Assembly: GCA_964467455.1 (NCBI GenBank)
Contig: CAYXQJ010000014.1
Location: 12,490-76,489, forward strand
Reading direction: 5' to 3'
DNA length: 64,000 nucleotides
From: OLB6 sp964467455
GTDB taxonomy: Bacteria > Bacteroidota > Ignavibacteria > Kapaibacteriales > Kapaibacteriaceae
Positions 42,991 through 51,470 of this stretch are shown here, piece after piece. The first letter of the stretch is position 1. The number at the start of each line of letters is the position of its first letter. The translations under genes were made by a program, and so were the position numbers. Under the pieces are notes generated by a model that was given only the letters and a program-made list of their open reading frames with translations, searched no databases and was not told the DNA's origin.

Positions 42991-43824
42991 ATGACACGCT
43001 TTATCGGAAAACTGGCGTTATTGATCTTGGTGGCCACCGTTGCCGCGATGGCCGCACCATCAGAACGCATCACGATCAAAGGATCGGATACAATGGTCAT
43101 TCTCGTCCAACGATGGACCGAGAAGTATCCCAACAAGAAGAACCTGGAATTTCAAGTGACAGGGGGCGGATCGGGTACCGGTATCGCCGCTCTCATCAAC
43201 GGCACCACAGACATTTGCGCCTCGTCACGTCCGATGAAGAAGACGGAAGTTGAACAGCTCAAGGCAAAAACGGGCTATCAAGGCCTTGAAGTTCGCGTTG
43301 CGCGCGATGGCCTCAGCGTATATGTCCATGCATCGAACAAGGTCAAGCAGTTGACGCTGGATCAAGTGAGCAAGATCTTCACCGGTAAGATCACCAATTG
43401 GAAGGACGTTGGCGGCAACGACGCCAAGATCATCCTCTACTCCCGCGAGAATAACTCCGGCACCTATGAGTTCTTTAAGGAGCACGTCCTCAACAAACAG
43501 GACTTTGCAGCCAACGCCCAACACATGGCCGGCACGGCGGCATTGATCAACGCGGTCGCCAAGGACAAGAACGCCATCGGATACGGAGGCGCTGCCTATG
43601 CCCGTAACGTGAAAGCACTTGCAATTGCTGAGAAGGATGGCGGCTCCTACGTCAAGCCGAACGAAAAAACTATTTTGAGCGGGGAATATCCGATCTCACG
43701 ATTTTTGTACTTCTACCTGAGCAAGCGTCCGGAAGGCACCACCAAGAAGTTCATCGACTGGGTGATCTCCAAGGAAGGCCAGAAGATCGCATCTGAGGTG
43801 GGATATTATCCGATCAAGAAATAG
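42991..43824 (+). CDS. pstS: Phosphate-binding protein PstS
   Basis: 277 residues with a signal peptide (ending AAMAAP). The phosphate-binding segments are IKGSDTMVILVQRW, GGGSGTGIAALINGTTDICASSRPM and YSRENNSGTYEFFKEHVL. It binds phosphate in the periplasm and feeds PstCAB. No lipobox is seen. Its stop is 6 bp from the pstC TTG. Confidence 0.96.
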   Translation: MTRFIGKLALLILVATVAAMAAPSERITIKGSDTMVILVQRWTEKYPNKKNLEFQVTGGGSGTGIAALINGTTDICASSRPMKKTEVEQLKAKTGYQGLEVRVARDGLSVYVHASNKVKQLTLDQVSKIFTGKITNWKDVGGNDAKIILYSRENNSGTYEFFKEHVLNKQDFAANAQHMAGTAALINAVAKDKNAIGYGGAAYARNVKALAIAEKDGGSYVKPNEKTILSGEYPISRFLYFYLSKRPEGTTKKFIDWVISKEGQKIASEVGYYPIKK

Positions 43825-43830
43825 GTTCTC

Positions 43831-45084
43831 TTGAATCCCTTCAAGCAGATCAAACGACATGCGTTCGAGCCGGTGGCCGAGTGGACCATCCGGCTCGTGG
43901 CGTCTTTTTCGATCGTGTTGATCTTCCTGATCTTCCTGTTCGTGTTTCGCGAGACAGCGTCACTGTTTGTTAGTGATCAGCAGCAAACAGCTAGCAGCGA
44001 GTCGTTGTCGGACGCTGGACGAGGGACGCAGGACGCTGGACAAGGGACGCCGGACGAAGCGGCAGCACCAGAGAGTTATGGCGATCCGCTGCCGGAAGAC
44101 ACGCTCACTGAGTCCACAAGTAGCGAGCAGCAAGTATCAAGTTCAATGGACGATGGACGCCGGACGTCGGACGAAGGACCGATCCTGTACGTTCCCAAGA
44201 ACCCTCGCTACCCCGAGATCTACAACTCCGAAACAGGCCATCTGCCGGACGATATCGATGATGAATCGTCCGTCGTCCAACGTCCGACGTCCGACGATGT
44301 GGGGACGCAGGACGAAGGACGCCGGACGCTGTGGGACAACCTGACGAGCGACGTCTGGCAGCCCGTGGGTGAGACCCATAAGTTCGGCCTGCTGCCGTTG
44401 TTCATCGGCACGGCCAAGACCACGTTCATCGCCATCTTGATCGGCGCGCCGCTCGGAATCCTTGCCGCTATCTACACGGCCTTCTTTGCCCGGCGTCGCG
44501 TGCGCGAGATCATCAAGCCGGCCATCGAATTACTTGCAGGTTTTCCCTCCGTCGTGATCGGTTTCTTCTGTCTCGTGACCGTAGCCACGTTCATGCAGGA
44601 GACCTTCGGCATTGAGTATCGTCTCAACGCCATCGTCGGCGGCATCGGCCTGTCACTCGCCGTTATTCCCATCGTCTACGCCATCGCCGAAGACTCGCTC
44701 AGTGCTGTCCCCAACAGTCTGCGCGAAGCATCGCTTGCACTTGGATCCACCGAATGGCAGACCGCCTATCGCGTGATGCTTCCCGCTGCAGCACCCGGCG
44801 TGATCGCTGCGATCATCTTAGGCGTCGGACGCGCCTTTGGTGAAACGATGATCGCCATCATGGCCACCGGCAATGCTCCACTGTCATCGTGGAGTTCAAC
44901 CACACCGGCGCGCACGTTCGCCGCAACCATCGGCTCAGAAATGGGCGAGGTCGTCTGGGGCTCAGAACATTACGGCGTACTCTTCCTCATCGGCACAATG
45001 TTGTTCGTTGTGAGCTTCTCCTTGAATGCGCTCACGGAACTCTATGTGAAGAAGCGCCTCATCAAAAAATTCCAGGGACGATGA
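43831..45084 (+). CDS. pstC: Phosphate ABC permease PstC with repeat-filled periplasmic loop
   Basis: 417 residues from TTG 43831; no ATG fits, since the next Met lies in the repeat region. Helix 1 (about 22-45) is followed by a loop of about 130 residues where PstC normally has far fewer. Three GGACGnn blocks in this loop give DAGRGTQDAGQG, DGRRTSDEG and DVGTQDEGRRT. The permease core begins at FGLLPLFIGTAKTTF and contains the EAA-type loop NSLREASLALGSTEWQT. The stop overlaps the pstA ATG by 4 bp. Confidence 0.93.
   Translation: MNPFKQIKRHAFEPVAEWTIRLVASFSIVLIFLIFLFVFRETASLFVSDQQQTASSESLSDAGRGTQDAGQGTPDEAAAPESYGDPLPEDTLTESTSSEQQVSSSMDDGRRTSDEGPILYVPKNPRYPEIYNSETGHLPDDIDDESSVVQRPTSDDVGTQDEGRRTLWDNLTSDVWQPVGETHKFGLLPLFIGTAKTTFIAILIGAPLGILAAIYTAFFARRRVREIIKPAIELLAGFPSVVIGFFCLVTVATFMQETFGIEYRLNAIVGGIGLSLAVIPIVYAIAEDSLSAVPNSLREASLALGSTEWQTAYRVMLPAAAPGVIAAIILGVGRAFGETMIAIMATGNAPLSSWSSTTPARTFAATIGSEMGEVVWGSEHYGVLFLIGTMLFVVSFSLNALTELYVKKRLIKKFQGR
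44016..44335. repeat. Three GGACGnn heptamer blocks inside pstC
   Basis: Blocks at 44016-44060, 44148-44182 and 44268-44335. The third contains both orientations: CGTCCGAC-type units up to 44298, then GGACGnn units from 44302, i.e. an inverted pair. All are in frame; the intervening sequence (44062-44145, 44185-44266) is not repetitive. Confidence 0.9.
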
Positions 45085-45995
45085 CGTTGAACGTGTTCTC
45101 CACACATCATCCCATCTCCAGACGCCTCGCCGGCTTCTTCGCCGTCGCCGTTGCCGTCACGGCTGCGGTCGCCGTCCTCGGCGTGATCCTCGGCATGCTC
45201 ACGGACTTTGCCGTCCGCGGCGGACCCAACCTCACGTGGTCCTTCCTCACAGAGTTCCCCCGCAACAGCAACATGGAAGGTGGCATCTTCCCTGCTCTTG
45301 CCGGCACAACGTTCCTCGTGCTGTTGATGACGTTGATGGGTGTCCCGATCGGCACAGCGACCGCGATCTTCCTCACAGAGTTCGCACGACAAGATTCGTG
45401 GTTCGCCCGTTCCGTCAGATTTGCTGTCAACACCCTTGCCGGCGTGCCTTCCATCGTCTTTGGTCTCTTCGGCGTCGGCTTCTTCGTTCAGTTTGTTGGT
45501 AAGGGGCTGGATGGTGCCACAGGATCGTCGGTCTTTGGTGACGGATCGTTGTTGTGGTGTGCCGCTACCCTTGCCGTGCTCACGCTGCCAGTGGTGATCG
45601 TCTCTGTTGAAGAAGCGTTGCGCGCTGTTCCCCGCGAACTCCGTGAAGCGTCCCTTGCCTTGGGCGCTACGCGTTGGCAGACCATCACCAAGGTGGTCGT
45701 ACCGAATGCCGTCAGCGGGATCTTGACGGGCAGCATCCTTGCTGTGGGCCGCGGTGCCGGCGAAGTGGCGGCGATCCTGTTCGTTGGCGTGACCTATTCT
45801 GCCGAAGTGCTGCCGGATGCGGTGACAGAGAAGTTCATGCATCTCGGTTACCACCTCTACGTGCTGGCAACACAATCACCCGATGTGGAAGCCACGCTGC
45901 CACTGCAATACGCAACAACGATCGTCTTACTCGGCTTGACCTTCTTACTGAATTTCTCGGCCATCTTCCTCCGCTCGCGTCTGCGGAGAAAATGA
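45081..45995 (+). CDS. pstA: Phosphate ABC permease PstA
   Basis: 304 residues from ATG 45081, overlapping the pstC stop (ATGA). It has six membrane segments, with the permease signature EALRAVPRELREASLALGATRWQT and the GKGLDGATGSSVFG insertion between helices. With PstC it forms the membrane channel of the phosphate importer. A much longer in-frame extension over pstC was rejected as overlap. Confidence 0.95.
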   Translation: MTLNVFSTHHPISRRLAGFFAVAVAVTAAVAVLGVILGMLTDFAVRGGPNLTWSFLTEFPRNSNMEGGIFPALAGTTFLVLLMTLMGVPIGTATAIFLTEFARQDSWFARSVRFAVNTLAGVPSIVFGLFGVGFFVQFVGKGLDGATGSSVFGDGSLLWCAATLAVLTLPVVIVSVEEALRAVPRELREASLALGATRWQTITKVVVPNAVSGILTGSILAVGRGAGEVAAILFVGVTYSAEVLPDAVTEKFMHLGYHLYVLATQSPDVEATLPLQYATTIVLLGLTFLLNFSAIFLRSRLRRK

Positions 45996-46010
45996 TCGCC
46001 CCCTATCCTC

Positions 46011-46778
46011 ATGGCTAAAGAACATCCGATCAAGATCCAGGCGACAGACTTTTCGTTCTACTACGGAGCGAAGCAAGCGTTGCACAACATTACGATCGAC
46101 ATTCCTGAGCGCAAGGTCACGGCCTTTATCGGACCATCGGGCTGCGGCAAGAGTACGTTCTTGCGTTCGATGAATCGCATGAACGACCTTATCGACGGCA
46201 CACGTCATGACGGCAGCATGATCATCGATGGCATGGACGTTTTCGACAAAGCCGTTGATGTTGCAACCTTGCGTCGGAAGATCGGCATGGTCTTTCAGAA
46301 GTCGATCCCCTTCCCCAAATCGATCTACGAGAACATCACCTACGGCCTTACGCTGGTTGAGAAAAAGTCGAAGGCCGAACTTGATCACGTGGTCGAAACG
46401 AGTTTGAAACGTGCAGCGCTGTGGGATGAGGTCAAAGATCGCCTACAACACTCTGCGCTTGGATTGTCAGGGGGCCAGCAACAACGACTCTGTATCGCAC
46501 GGGCCGTTGCCATCAACCCCGAGATCTTGCTGATGGACGAGCCGTGTTCAGCACTCGACCCGATCTCGACCGGCAAGGTGGAGGAGCTGATCACCGAACT
46601 CAAGGATACGTATACGATCGTGCTGGTGACGCACAACATGCAACAGGCGGCACGCGTCAGTGACCACACCGGTTTCTTCCTCATGGGGCATCTGATCGAA
46701 TTCGATCGTACCCGCACACTCTTTACGAGTCCGGCGCAGAAGGAAACCGAAGATTACATCACCGGTCGATTCGGATAA
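46011..46778 (+). CDS. pstB: Phosphate ABC ATPase PstB
   Basis: 255 residues. Walker A is GPSGCGKST (near 44), the ABC signature is LSGGQQQRLCIARA and Walker B is ILLMDEPCSALDP; the phosphate-type SMNRMNDLIDG segment is present. It powers PstCA. It starts 15 bp after pstA and ends 5 bp before phoU. Confidence 0.97.
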   Translation: MAKEHPIKIQATDFSFYYGAKQALHNITIDIPERKVTAFIGPSGCGKSTFLRSMNRMNDLIDGTRHDGSMIIDGMDVFDKAVDVATLRRKIGMVFQKSIPFPKSIYENITYGLTLVEKKSKAELDHVVETSLKRAALWDEVKDRLQHSALGLSGGQQQRLCIARAVAINPEILLMDEPCSALDPISTGKVEELITELKDTYTIVLVTHNMQQAARVSDHTGFFLMGHLIEFDRTRTLFTSPAQKETEDYITGRFG

Positions 46779-46783
46779 ACATC

Positions 46784-47518
46784 ATGAATAGAACCTTTGA
46801 AGAAGATCTCGACAAACTTCGAACACGACTGATCCGCATGGGCAGTCTTGTGGAAGAACAAGTGGAGTTTGCGATCCGATCGCTCCGTGATGGCAATACA
46901 GAGATGGCTCGCATTGTCCTTGATCGTGACGACAAGGTGGATAAACTCGACCTCAAGATCGACAAGCAATGTCAGCGCATCTTTGCGTTGAATCAGCCCG
47001 TTGCCTCTGACCTGCGATTACTCCTGTCGGCAATGAAGATCAACAACGAACTCGAGCGTATCGGCGATATGGCCACCGACATCGCCGACGTCGTGATCGA
47101 TACACCGGGAACGGTCGCCCTCGCTGCGGACGTTGGCATCGACCACATGTGCAAGTCCGTCCACTTTTTGTTGAAGTCGAGTATCGACTCCTTCATCAAC
47201 AACGATCCGGAACTTGCTGCGCATATTCTTCCGACCGATAAGACCATCGACAATCTGTACAGCGATCTTCGTGGCACGCTCATCGATGTCATGAAGAGCG
47301 ATCCGTCTCGGATCGCTGAAGGCGCGCAGTTGCTCAATGTGATCCACGACCTTGAGCGGATGGCCGATCACGCCACGAACATCGCCGAGAACGTGATCTT
47401 TCTCGTTCGAGCAAAGCTCGTGCGGCACCGTCAGTTCAATGCCGAAGGCATTGACCTTCAGGAGATCATACGAGAACAGGATTCCGATCTGTCCAGTAAT
47501 GACGATGAGACGACCTAA
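46784..47518 (+). CDS. phoU: Phosphate signalling protein PhoU
   Basis: 244 residues in the two three-helix repeats of PhoU, with FEEDLDKLRTRLIRMGSLVEEQVEFAI in the first and LINDL-like blocks in the second. It restrains PstSCAB and the PhoR/PhoB system when phosphate is ample. It closes the pst operon. A C-terminal acidic tail (DLSSNDDETT) is present. Confidence 0.95.
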   Translation: MNRTFEEDLDKLRTRLIRMGSLVEEQVEFAIRSLRDGNTEMARIVLDRDDKVDKLDLKIDKQCQRIFALNQPVASDLRLLLSAMKINNELERIGDMATDIADVVIDTPGTVALAADVGIDHMCKSVHFLLKSSIDSFINNDPELAAHILPTDKTIDNLYSDLRGTLIDVMKSDPSRIAEGAQLLNVIHDLERMADHATNIAENVIFLVRAKLVRHRQFNAEGIDLQEIIREQDSDLSSNDDETT

Positions 47519-47545
47519 GCCGATCGCCTTTCGTAACTTGCGTTG

Positions 47546-48418
47546 ATGCAACGAAACGTCAAGGGGATCATTCTCGCCGGAGGCAGCGGTACGCGCCTCC
47601 ATCCGATGACGGCAGCTTTCTCAAAGCAGCTGCAGCCGGTGTACGACAAGCCGATGATCTACTACCCGCTGTCGACGCTCATGATGGTCGGCATCCGCGA
47701 TATCCTGATCATCTCTACACCCCAGGATACCGTCAACTTCGAGCGTCTACTTGGTGATGGCTCGCGCCTTGGCATCAAGCTCACCTACGTAGTGCAACCG
47801 GAGCCGAAGGGTATCGCCCAGGCCTTCACTATCGGACGTGAATTCATCGGCAATGATGATGTGGTTTTGATCCTTGGCGACAATCTCTTCTACGGCAAGC
47901 TTGACGTTGTTAGAAACGCCATCGCTTCCAACACCGGTGCTACGGTGTTCGGATACCCTGTGACCGATCCTGAGCGATACGGCGTCGTAGAAATGGATGC
48001 TGACGGACGTGTCCTCTCGATCGAAGAAAAGCCCGCCCATCCTCGATCGAATCTTGCGATCCCGGGACTCTACATCTATACCTCGACAGTGTGCGATATC
48101 GCCGAGACCCTCTCGCCGAGTACAAGGGGCGAGGTAGAGATCACCAGTGTCCATCAGGCCTATCTTGATCGCGGCGACCTGAAAGTGGTCATGATGGGTC
48201 GTGGCATGGCTTGGTTAGATACGGGCACACCGGAGTCGCTTCTTGATGCAAGCACGTTCATCCATGCGATCGAAAAACGTCAAGGCCTGAAGATCGGCTG
48301 CCTTGAAGAAGTGGCCCTTCGACAGGGATTCTTGACGATGGACGAGTATCGACGTACGATCGACGACCTGCCTTCTTCGCCATATCGCTCCTACTGCGAA
48401 CAATTCATTGTGAAATGA
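47546..48418 (+). CDS. rfbA: Glucose-1-phosphate thymidylyltransferase
   Basis: 290 residues from ATG 47546; a TTG three bases upstream is the alternative. It makes dTDP-glucose for deoxysugar synthesis. Motifs: IILAGGSGTRLHPMT, SKQLQPVYDKPMIYYPLSTLM, QPEPKGIAQAF, ILGDNLFYG, SIEEKPAHPRSN. A weak -10-like TAACTTGC lies 4 nt upstream. No rfbB/C/D neighbour is in the window. The stop overlaps the nhaA ATG by 4 bp. Confidence 0.94.
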   Translation: MQRNVKGIILAGGSGTRLHPMTAAFSKQLQPVYDKPMIYYPLSTLMMVGIRDILIISTPQDTVNFERLLGDGSRLGIKLTYVVQPEPKGIAQAFTIGREFIGNDDVVLILGDNLFYGKLDVVRNAIASNTGATVFGYPVTDPERYGVVEMDADGRVLSIEEKPAHPRSNLAIPGLYIYTSTVCDIAETLSPSTRGEVEITSVHQAYLDRGDLKVVMMGRGMAWLDTGTPESLLDASTFIHAIEKRQGLKIGCLEEVALRQGFLTMDEYRRTIDDLPSSPYRSYCEQFIVK

Positions 48419-49773
48419 CAGCAAGCACGAACACAACGAACACCCGGTCGATCACCGAGGTGATCCAAAGCACGTTTCAAGAATTCTTCCAAAAGTCTTC
48501 TTCTGCCGGCATCACGATCCTTGCCTTCACGGCGATCGCCATGATCTGGGTCAACAGTCCGCTTGGTGATGTCTACCATGAGTTCTTGCACCAACACATC
48601 AACGTCACCCTAGCCACGTTGGAGCTCAAGTTCACGTTCGAGCATTTCGTCAATGACGGCTTGATGGTGGTCTTTTTCCTGGTGGTTGGATTAGAGATCA
48701 AACGAGAGATCCTGGTTGGCGAGTTATCATCTCCGCGCAAAGCTGCTCTTCCGATGATCGCTGCCATTGCGGGCATGATCGGTCCGGCCGCGATCTACCT
48801 AATGTTCAACGCCGGCACCGATGCTGCGCGTGGGTGGGGTGTTCCCGTCGCCACCGACATTGCCTTCGCCTTGGGCATTCTTGCATTGCTTGGCGATCGC
48901 GTTCCTCTAGGTCTGAAAGTCTTTCTGGCCGCTCTCGCCATCGTGGACGACCTCCTCGCTGTTCTGGTGATCGCGATCTTCTACACGTCGACGTTAAACC
49001 TTCCAATGCTTGGTGCTGCTGCAGCTTTGCTTGTTGTTCTGTTCGCCGGCAACCGCCTTGGCATTCAGTCGATCCGATTCTACGGCATCGTGGGCTTCTT
49101 CCTCTGGGTAAGCGTGTTATTCTCGGGCGTCCACGCCACCATTGCCGGTGTGTTGCTCGCCCTTACGATCCCGTCACGCTCCCGCATCGATGTCGCGGGG
49201 TTCACCAAACGCATCGATCGACTGCAGACCAAGCTCGCCCAAGCCGATCGTCCGGAGGTGGCCGAAGCGGATCGTCTTGACGTTGTCCATGCGATCGAAG
49301 ATGCCTGTGAGAAAGTGCAAAGCCCCCTTCATCGTATCGAGCACGGCTTGCAGCCATGGGTCTCATTCATGATCATGCCCATCTTTGCTTTGGTCAATGC
49401 CGGCATTCCACTCAACATGGAAATGGTCTCACATCTCACAAGCCCGATCGCCCTTGGTGTTGCACTGGGCTTGTTCTTTGGCAAACAGTTCGGTGTCTTT
49501 GCCGCTGTGTGGGCGTCCGTCAAGTTCAAGATCGCCGAACTCCCCGAGAACGTCAGCTTCAAGCAGATCTACGGCGTGGCCATCCTCTGCGGCATCGGAT
49601 TCACGATGGCGTTGTTCGTGGCCAACCTGGCATTCCTGACGCCGGAACAACTCGACATGTCGAAGCTGAGTATCATCATCGGTTCAACGATCTCGGCGGT
49701 GTTTGGGTCGTTGTGGTTGCGTTCAACATTAGGCAACAGGGAACGGGGAACTGGGAACAGGGTTGAGGGTTGA
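48415..49773 (+). CDS. nhaA: Na+/H+ antiporter NhaA
   Basis: 452 residues with 12 helices. The conserved NhaA core contains FEHFVNDGLMVVFFLVVGLEIKREI, GVPVATDIAFALGIL and the DD pair ALAIVDDLLAVLVIA (the ion-binding Asp residues). It exchanges Na+ for H+ at the inner membrane. The last residues, GNRERGTGNRVEG, and the TGA are encoded by a degenerate GGGAACT heptamer array. Confidence 0.95.
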   Translation: MTASTNTTNTRSITEVIQSTFQEFFQKSSSAGITILAFTAIAMIWVNSPLGDVYHEFLHQHINVTLATLELKFTFEHFVNDGLMVVFFLVVGLEIKREILVGELSSPRKAALPMIAAIAGMIGPAAIYLMFNAGTDAARGWGVPVATDIAFALGILALLGDRVPLGLKVFLAALAIVDDLLAVLVIAIFYTSTLNLPMLGAAAALLVVLFAGNRLGIQSIRFYGIVGFFLWVSVLFSGVHATIAGVLLALTIPSRSRIDVAGFTKRIDRLQTKLAQADRPEVAEADRLDVVHAIEDACEKVQSPLHRIEHGLQPWVSFMIMPIFALVNAGIPLNMEMVSHLTSPIALGVALGLFFGKQFGVFAAVWASVKFKIAELPENVSFKQIYGVAILCGIGFTMALFVANLAFLTPEQLDMSKLSIIIGSTISAVFGSLWLRSTLGNRERGTGNRVEG

Positions 49774-49775
49774 GT
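49737..49775. repeat. GGGAACT heptamer array forming the nhaA C-terminus
   Basis: Units AACAGGG, AACGGGG, AACTGGG, AACAGGG followed by degenerate TTGAGGG and TTGAGTG. It encodes the last residues and the stop of nhaA. Confidence 0.75.
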
Positions 49776-49786
49776 GGAGAGTAATA

Positions 49787-50086
49787 ATGGTTGTGTATGA
49801 AGTGATAGCGTCAGTAAAGAGTGAGCGTGCTGCGGAGTGGCAGTCGTGGATCTTGCCGCACATGCAGGAAGTGGTCGACACGGGCTGCTTTAGCACTGCA
49901 TCGCTGGAGAAGATCGTGGACCCGGTAGACACAAACGTTGTCTTCCGCGTGCGGTATCGATCACCATCGATGGATCTTGTTGACCGCTACATCACCGACC
50001 ATGCACCGGCGCTTCGGGCTGCCGGTATCGAACGATTTGGTGACGACGTGTCAACACATCGTACGATCGCCGAACGGTTGACATGA
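49787..50086 (+). CDS. DUF4286 family protein
   Basis: 99 residues from ATG 49787, with GGAGAG 8 bp upstream. The fold is a small ferredoxin-like or dimeric alpha-beta domain; MVVYEVIASVKSERAAEWQSWILPHMQEVVDTGCF matches DUF4286, whose function is unknown. It overlaps the ClC gene start by 4 bp, linking the two in one transcript. Confidence 0.8.
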   Translation: MVVYEVIASVKSERAAEWQSWILPHMQEVVDTGCFSTASLEKIVDPVDTNVVFRVRYRSPSMDLVDRYITDHAPALRAAGIERFGDDVSTHRTIAERLT

Positions 50087-51423
50087 TCGATAGACTCAAC
50101 ACAGCGCTTCGAAAGTTAGGACAGCTCCTTGCGTCGTTGATCGACCGCGCCAGTGTCTATCGATTCACCGACGACGCATTGCTGATCTCGGCCTCGATCT
50201 CCGGCATCGTTGTCGGCTTCTCCATCGTGGTCTATCACAAGGTCCTCGAGATCGTCGAATTGGGTTTGCGTTGGCTGCAACGCGCCGACTGGGGCGATAT
50301 CTCATGGACGGCGCTTACACTGCCCTTCATCACGGCCCTTGGTGGTCTGGCCGTTGGCCTTCTCAAGCGGACGGTATTCCATGACGTCCACCACCACGGC
50401 CTGGCCTCCGTCTCCGCCGACCTCAATTCCAAGGAACAGCCGCTGACGCTTCGTCATGCCGCACATGCGATGCTGCTCTCGTCGATCTCCATTGCCAGCG
50501 GCGGCGGTGCCGGACGGGAAGCTCCGACCGTTGTCCTCGGTGCTGCCGTCTCGTCAGCGCTTGCCCGACTCGGACAGATGAGTCCGCAGACCATCCGCAT
50601 CCTCGGTGCCTCCGGTGCCGCAGCCGCTATCAGCGGCATCTTCAACGCTCCGTTAGGGGGCATTCTGTTCGCCGTCGAAGCGATCACCGGTGAACTCCGT
50701 GCCCGCACCTTCATCCCGATCGTGATCGCCTCGGTGTTGGCGACCACGACGGTGCGAACGATCCTGGGTGATCATCCGCTGCTGGTGACGCCGACGCATG
50801 CCACGCTTGCTCTGATCGACTATCCCTTGCTTGCACTCGCCGGCATCCTCAGTGCATTTGTCGGCGCATACCACCTTCGCATCTATCGGTGGAGTCATGC
50901 CTTCACCTACAAAGCTCTTCACCGCTACCCCGACTATCTACGTCCGATGTTCGGCGGCTTCTTCGCCGGCCTTCCATTGATCGCCTTGCCTTGGTTGCTC
51001 GAGACCTCGTATCAACCGATCAACGATGCGATCACAGGCAACTATACCACGGTGTGGTATGTGACCATCCTTATCGCTCTTGCTACGATCATCCTGAAGC
51101 CCGTGACCAATGCGATCACACTTGCTTCAGGAGGGGAAGGGGGCACCTTTGCACCTGTCCTCAAGGTCGGCGCCCTCTTCGGCTTCTGTCTTGGCTTTGC
51201 GTTAGACCAAGTCGTCCCCACACCGATCGGCCTCTATGCCGTCGTCTGTGCCGCAGCGGTGTTGGCAGGCACGTACCGCGCGCCCCTTACCGGAGCCATT
51301 TTGCTATTCGAGATCTCCGGCAACTATGGCTTGCTCCTTCCGCTGTTGTTTTCGTCGGTGGTGTCGGTGTATATCATTCAGCGACTGAAGGCAGGAAGCT
51401 TTAACCCGAATGTGAGAATGTGA
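50083..51423 (+). CDS. ClC-type chloride channel or H+/Cl- exchanger
   Basis: 446 residues, with the ClC signatures GSGIP-like GGGAGREAPTV, which keeps the gating Glu, and GGEGGTFAP. The family's proton-glutamate position in helix H cannot be placed by eye, so channel or exchanger is open. It sits with nhaA, which suggests joint ion and pH homeostasis. The last residues and TGA come from a GAATGTGA repeat. Confidence 0.9.
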   Translation: MIDRLNTALRKLGQLLASLIDRASVYRFTDDALLISASISGIVVGFSIVVYHKVLEIVELGLRWLQRADWGDISWTALTLPFITALGGLAVGLLKRTVFHDVHHHGLASVSADLNSKEQPLTLRHAAHAMLLSSISIASGGGAGREAPTVVLGAAVSSALARLGQMSPQTIRILGASGAAAAISGIFNAPLGGILFAVEAITGELRARTFIPIVIASVLATTTVRTILGDHPLLVTPTHATLALIDYPLLALAGILSAFVGAYHLRIYRWSHAFTYKALHRYPDYLRPMFGGFFAGLPLIALPWLLETSYQPINDAITGNYTTVWYVTILIALATIILKPVTNAITLASGGEGGTFAPVLKVGALFGFCLGFALDQVVPTPIGLYAVVCAAAVLAGTYRAPLTGAILLFEISGNYGLLLPLLFSSVVSVYIIQRLKAGSFNPNVRM

Positions 51424-51470
51424 GAATGTGAGAATGCATCATGCATAATGCATAATGCATAGTGATTAAT
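51407..51470. repeat. GAATGTGA and ATGCATAA octamer arrays
   Basis: Three or four GAATGTGA units that include the ClC stop, then ATGCATCA, TGCATAA, TGCATAA, TGCATAG units, each containing the palindrome ATGCAT. The array lies between convergent genes. Confidence 0.75.

Noticed and set aside
44889..45080. Upstream in-frame extension of pstA
   Set aside because: It runs over the end of pstC; the ATGA overlap at 45081 is typical of coupled genes.
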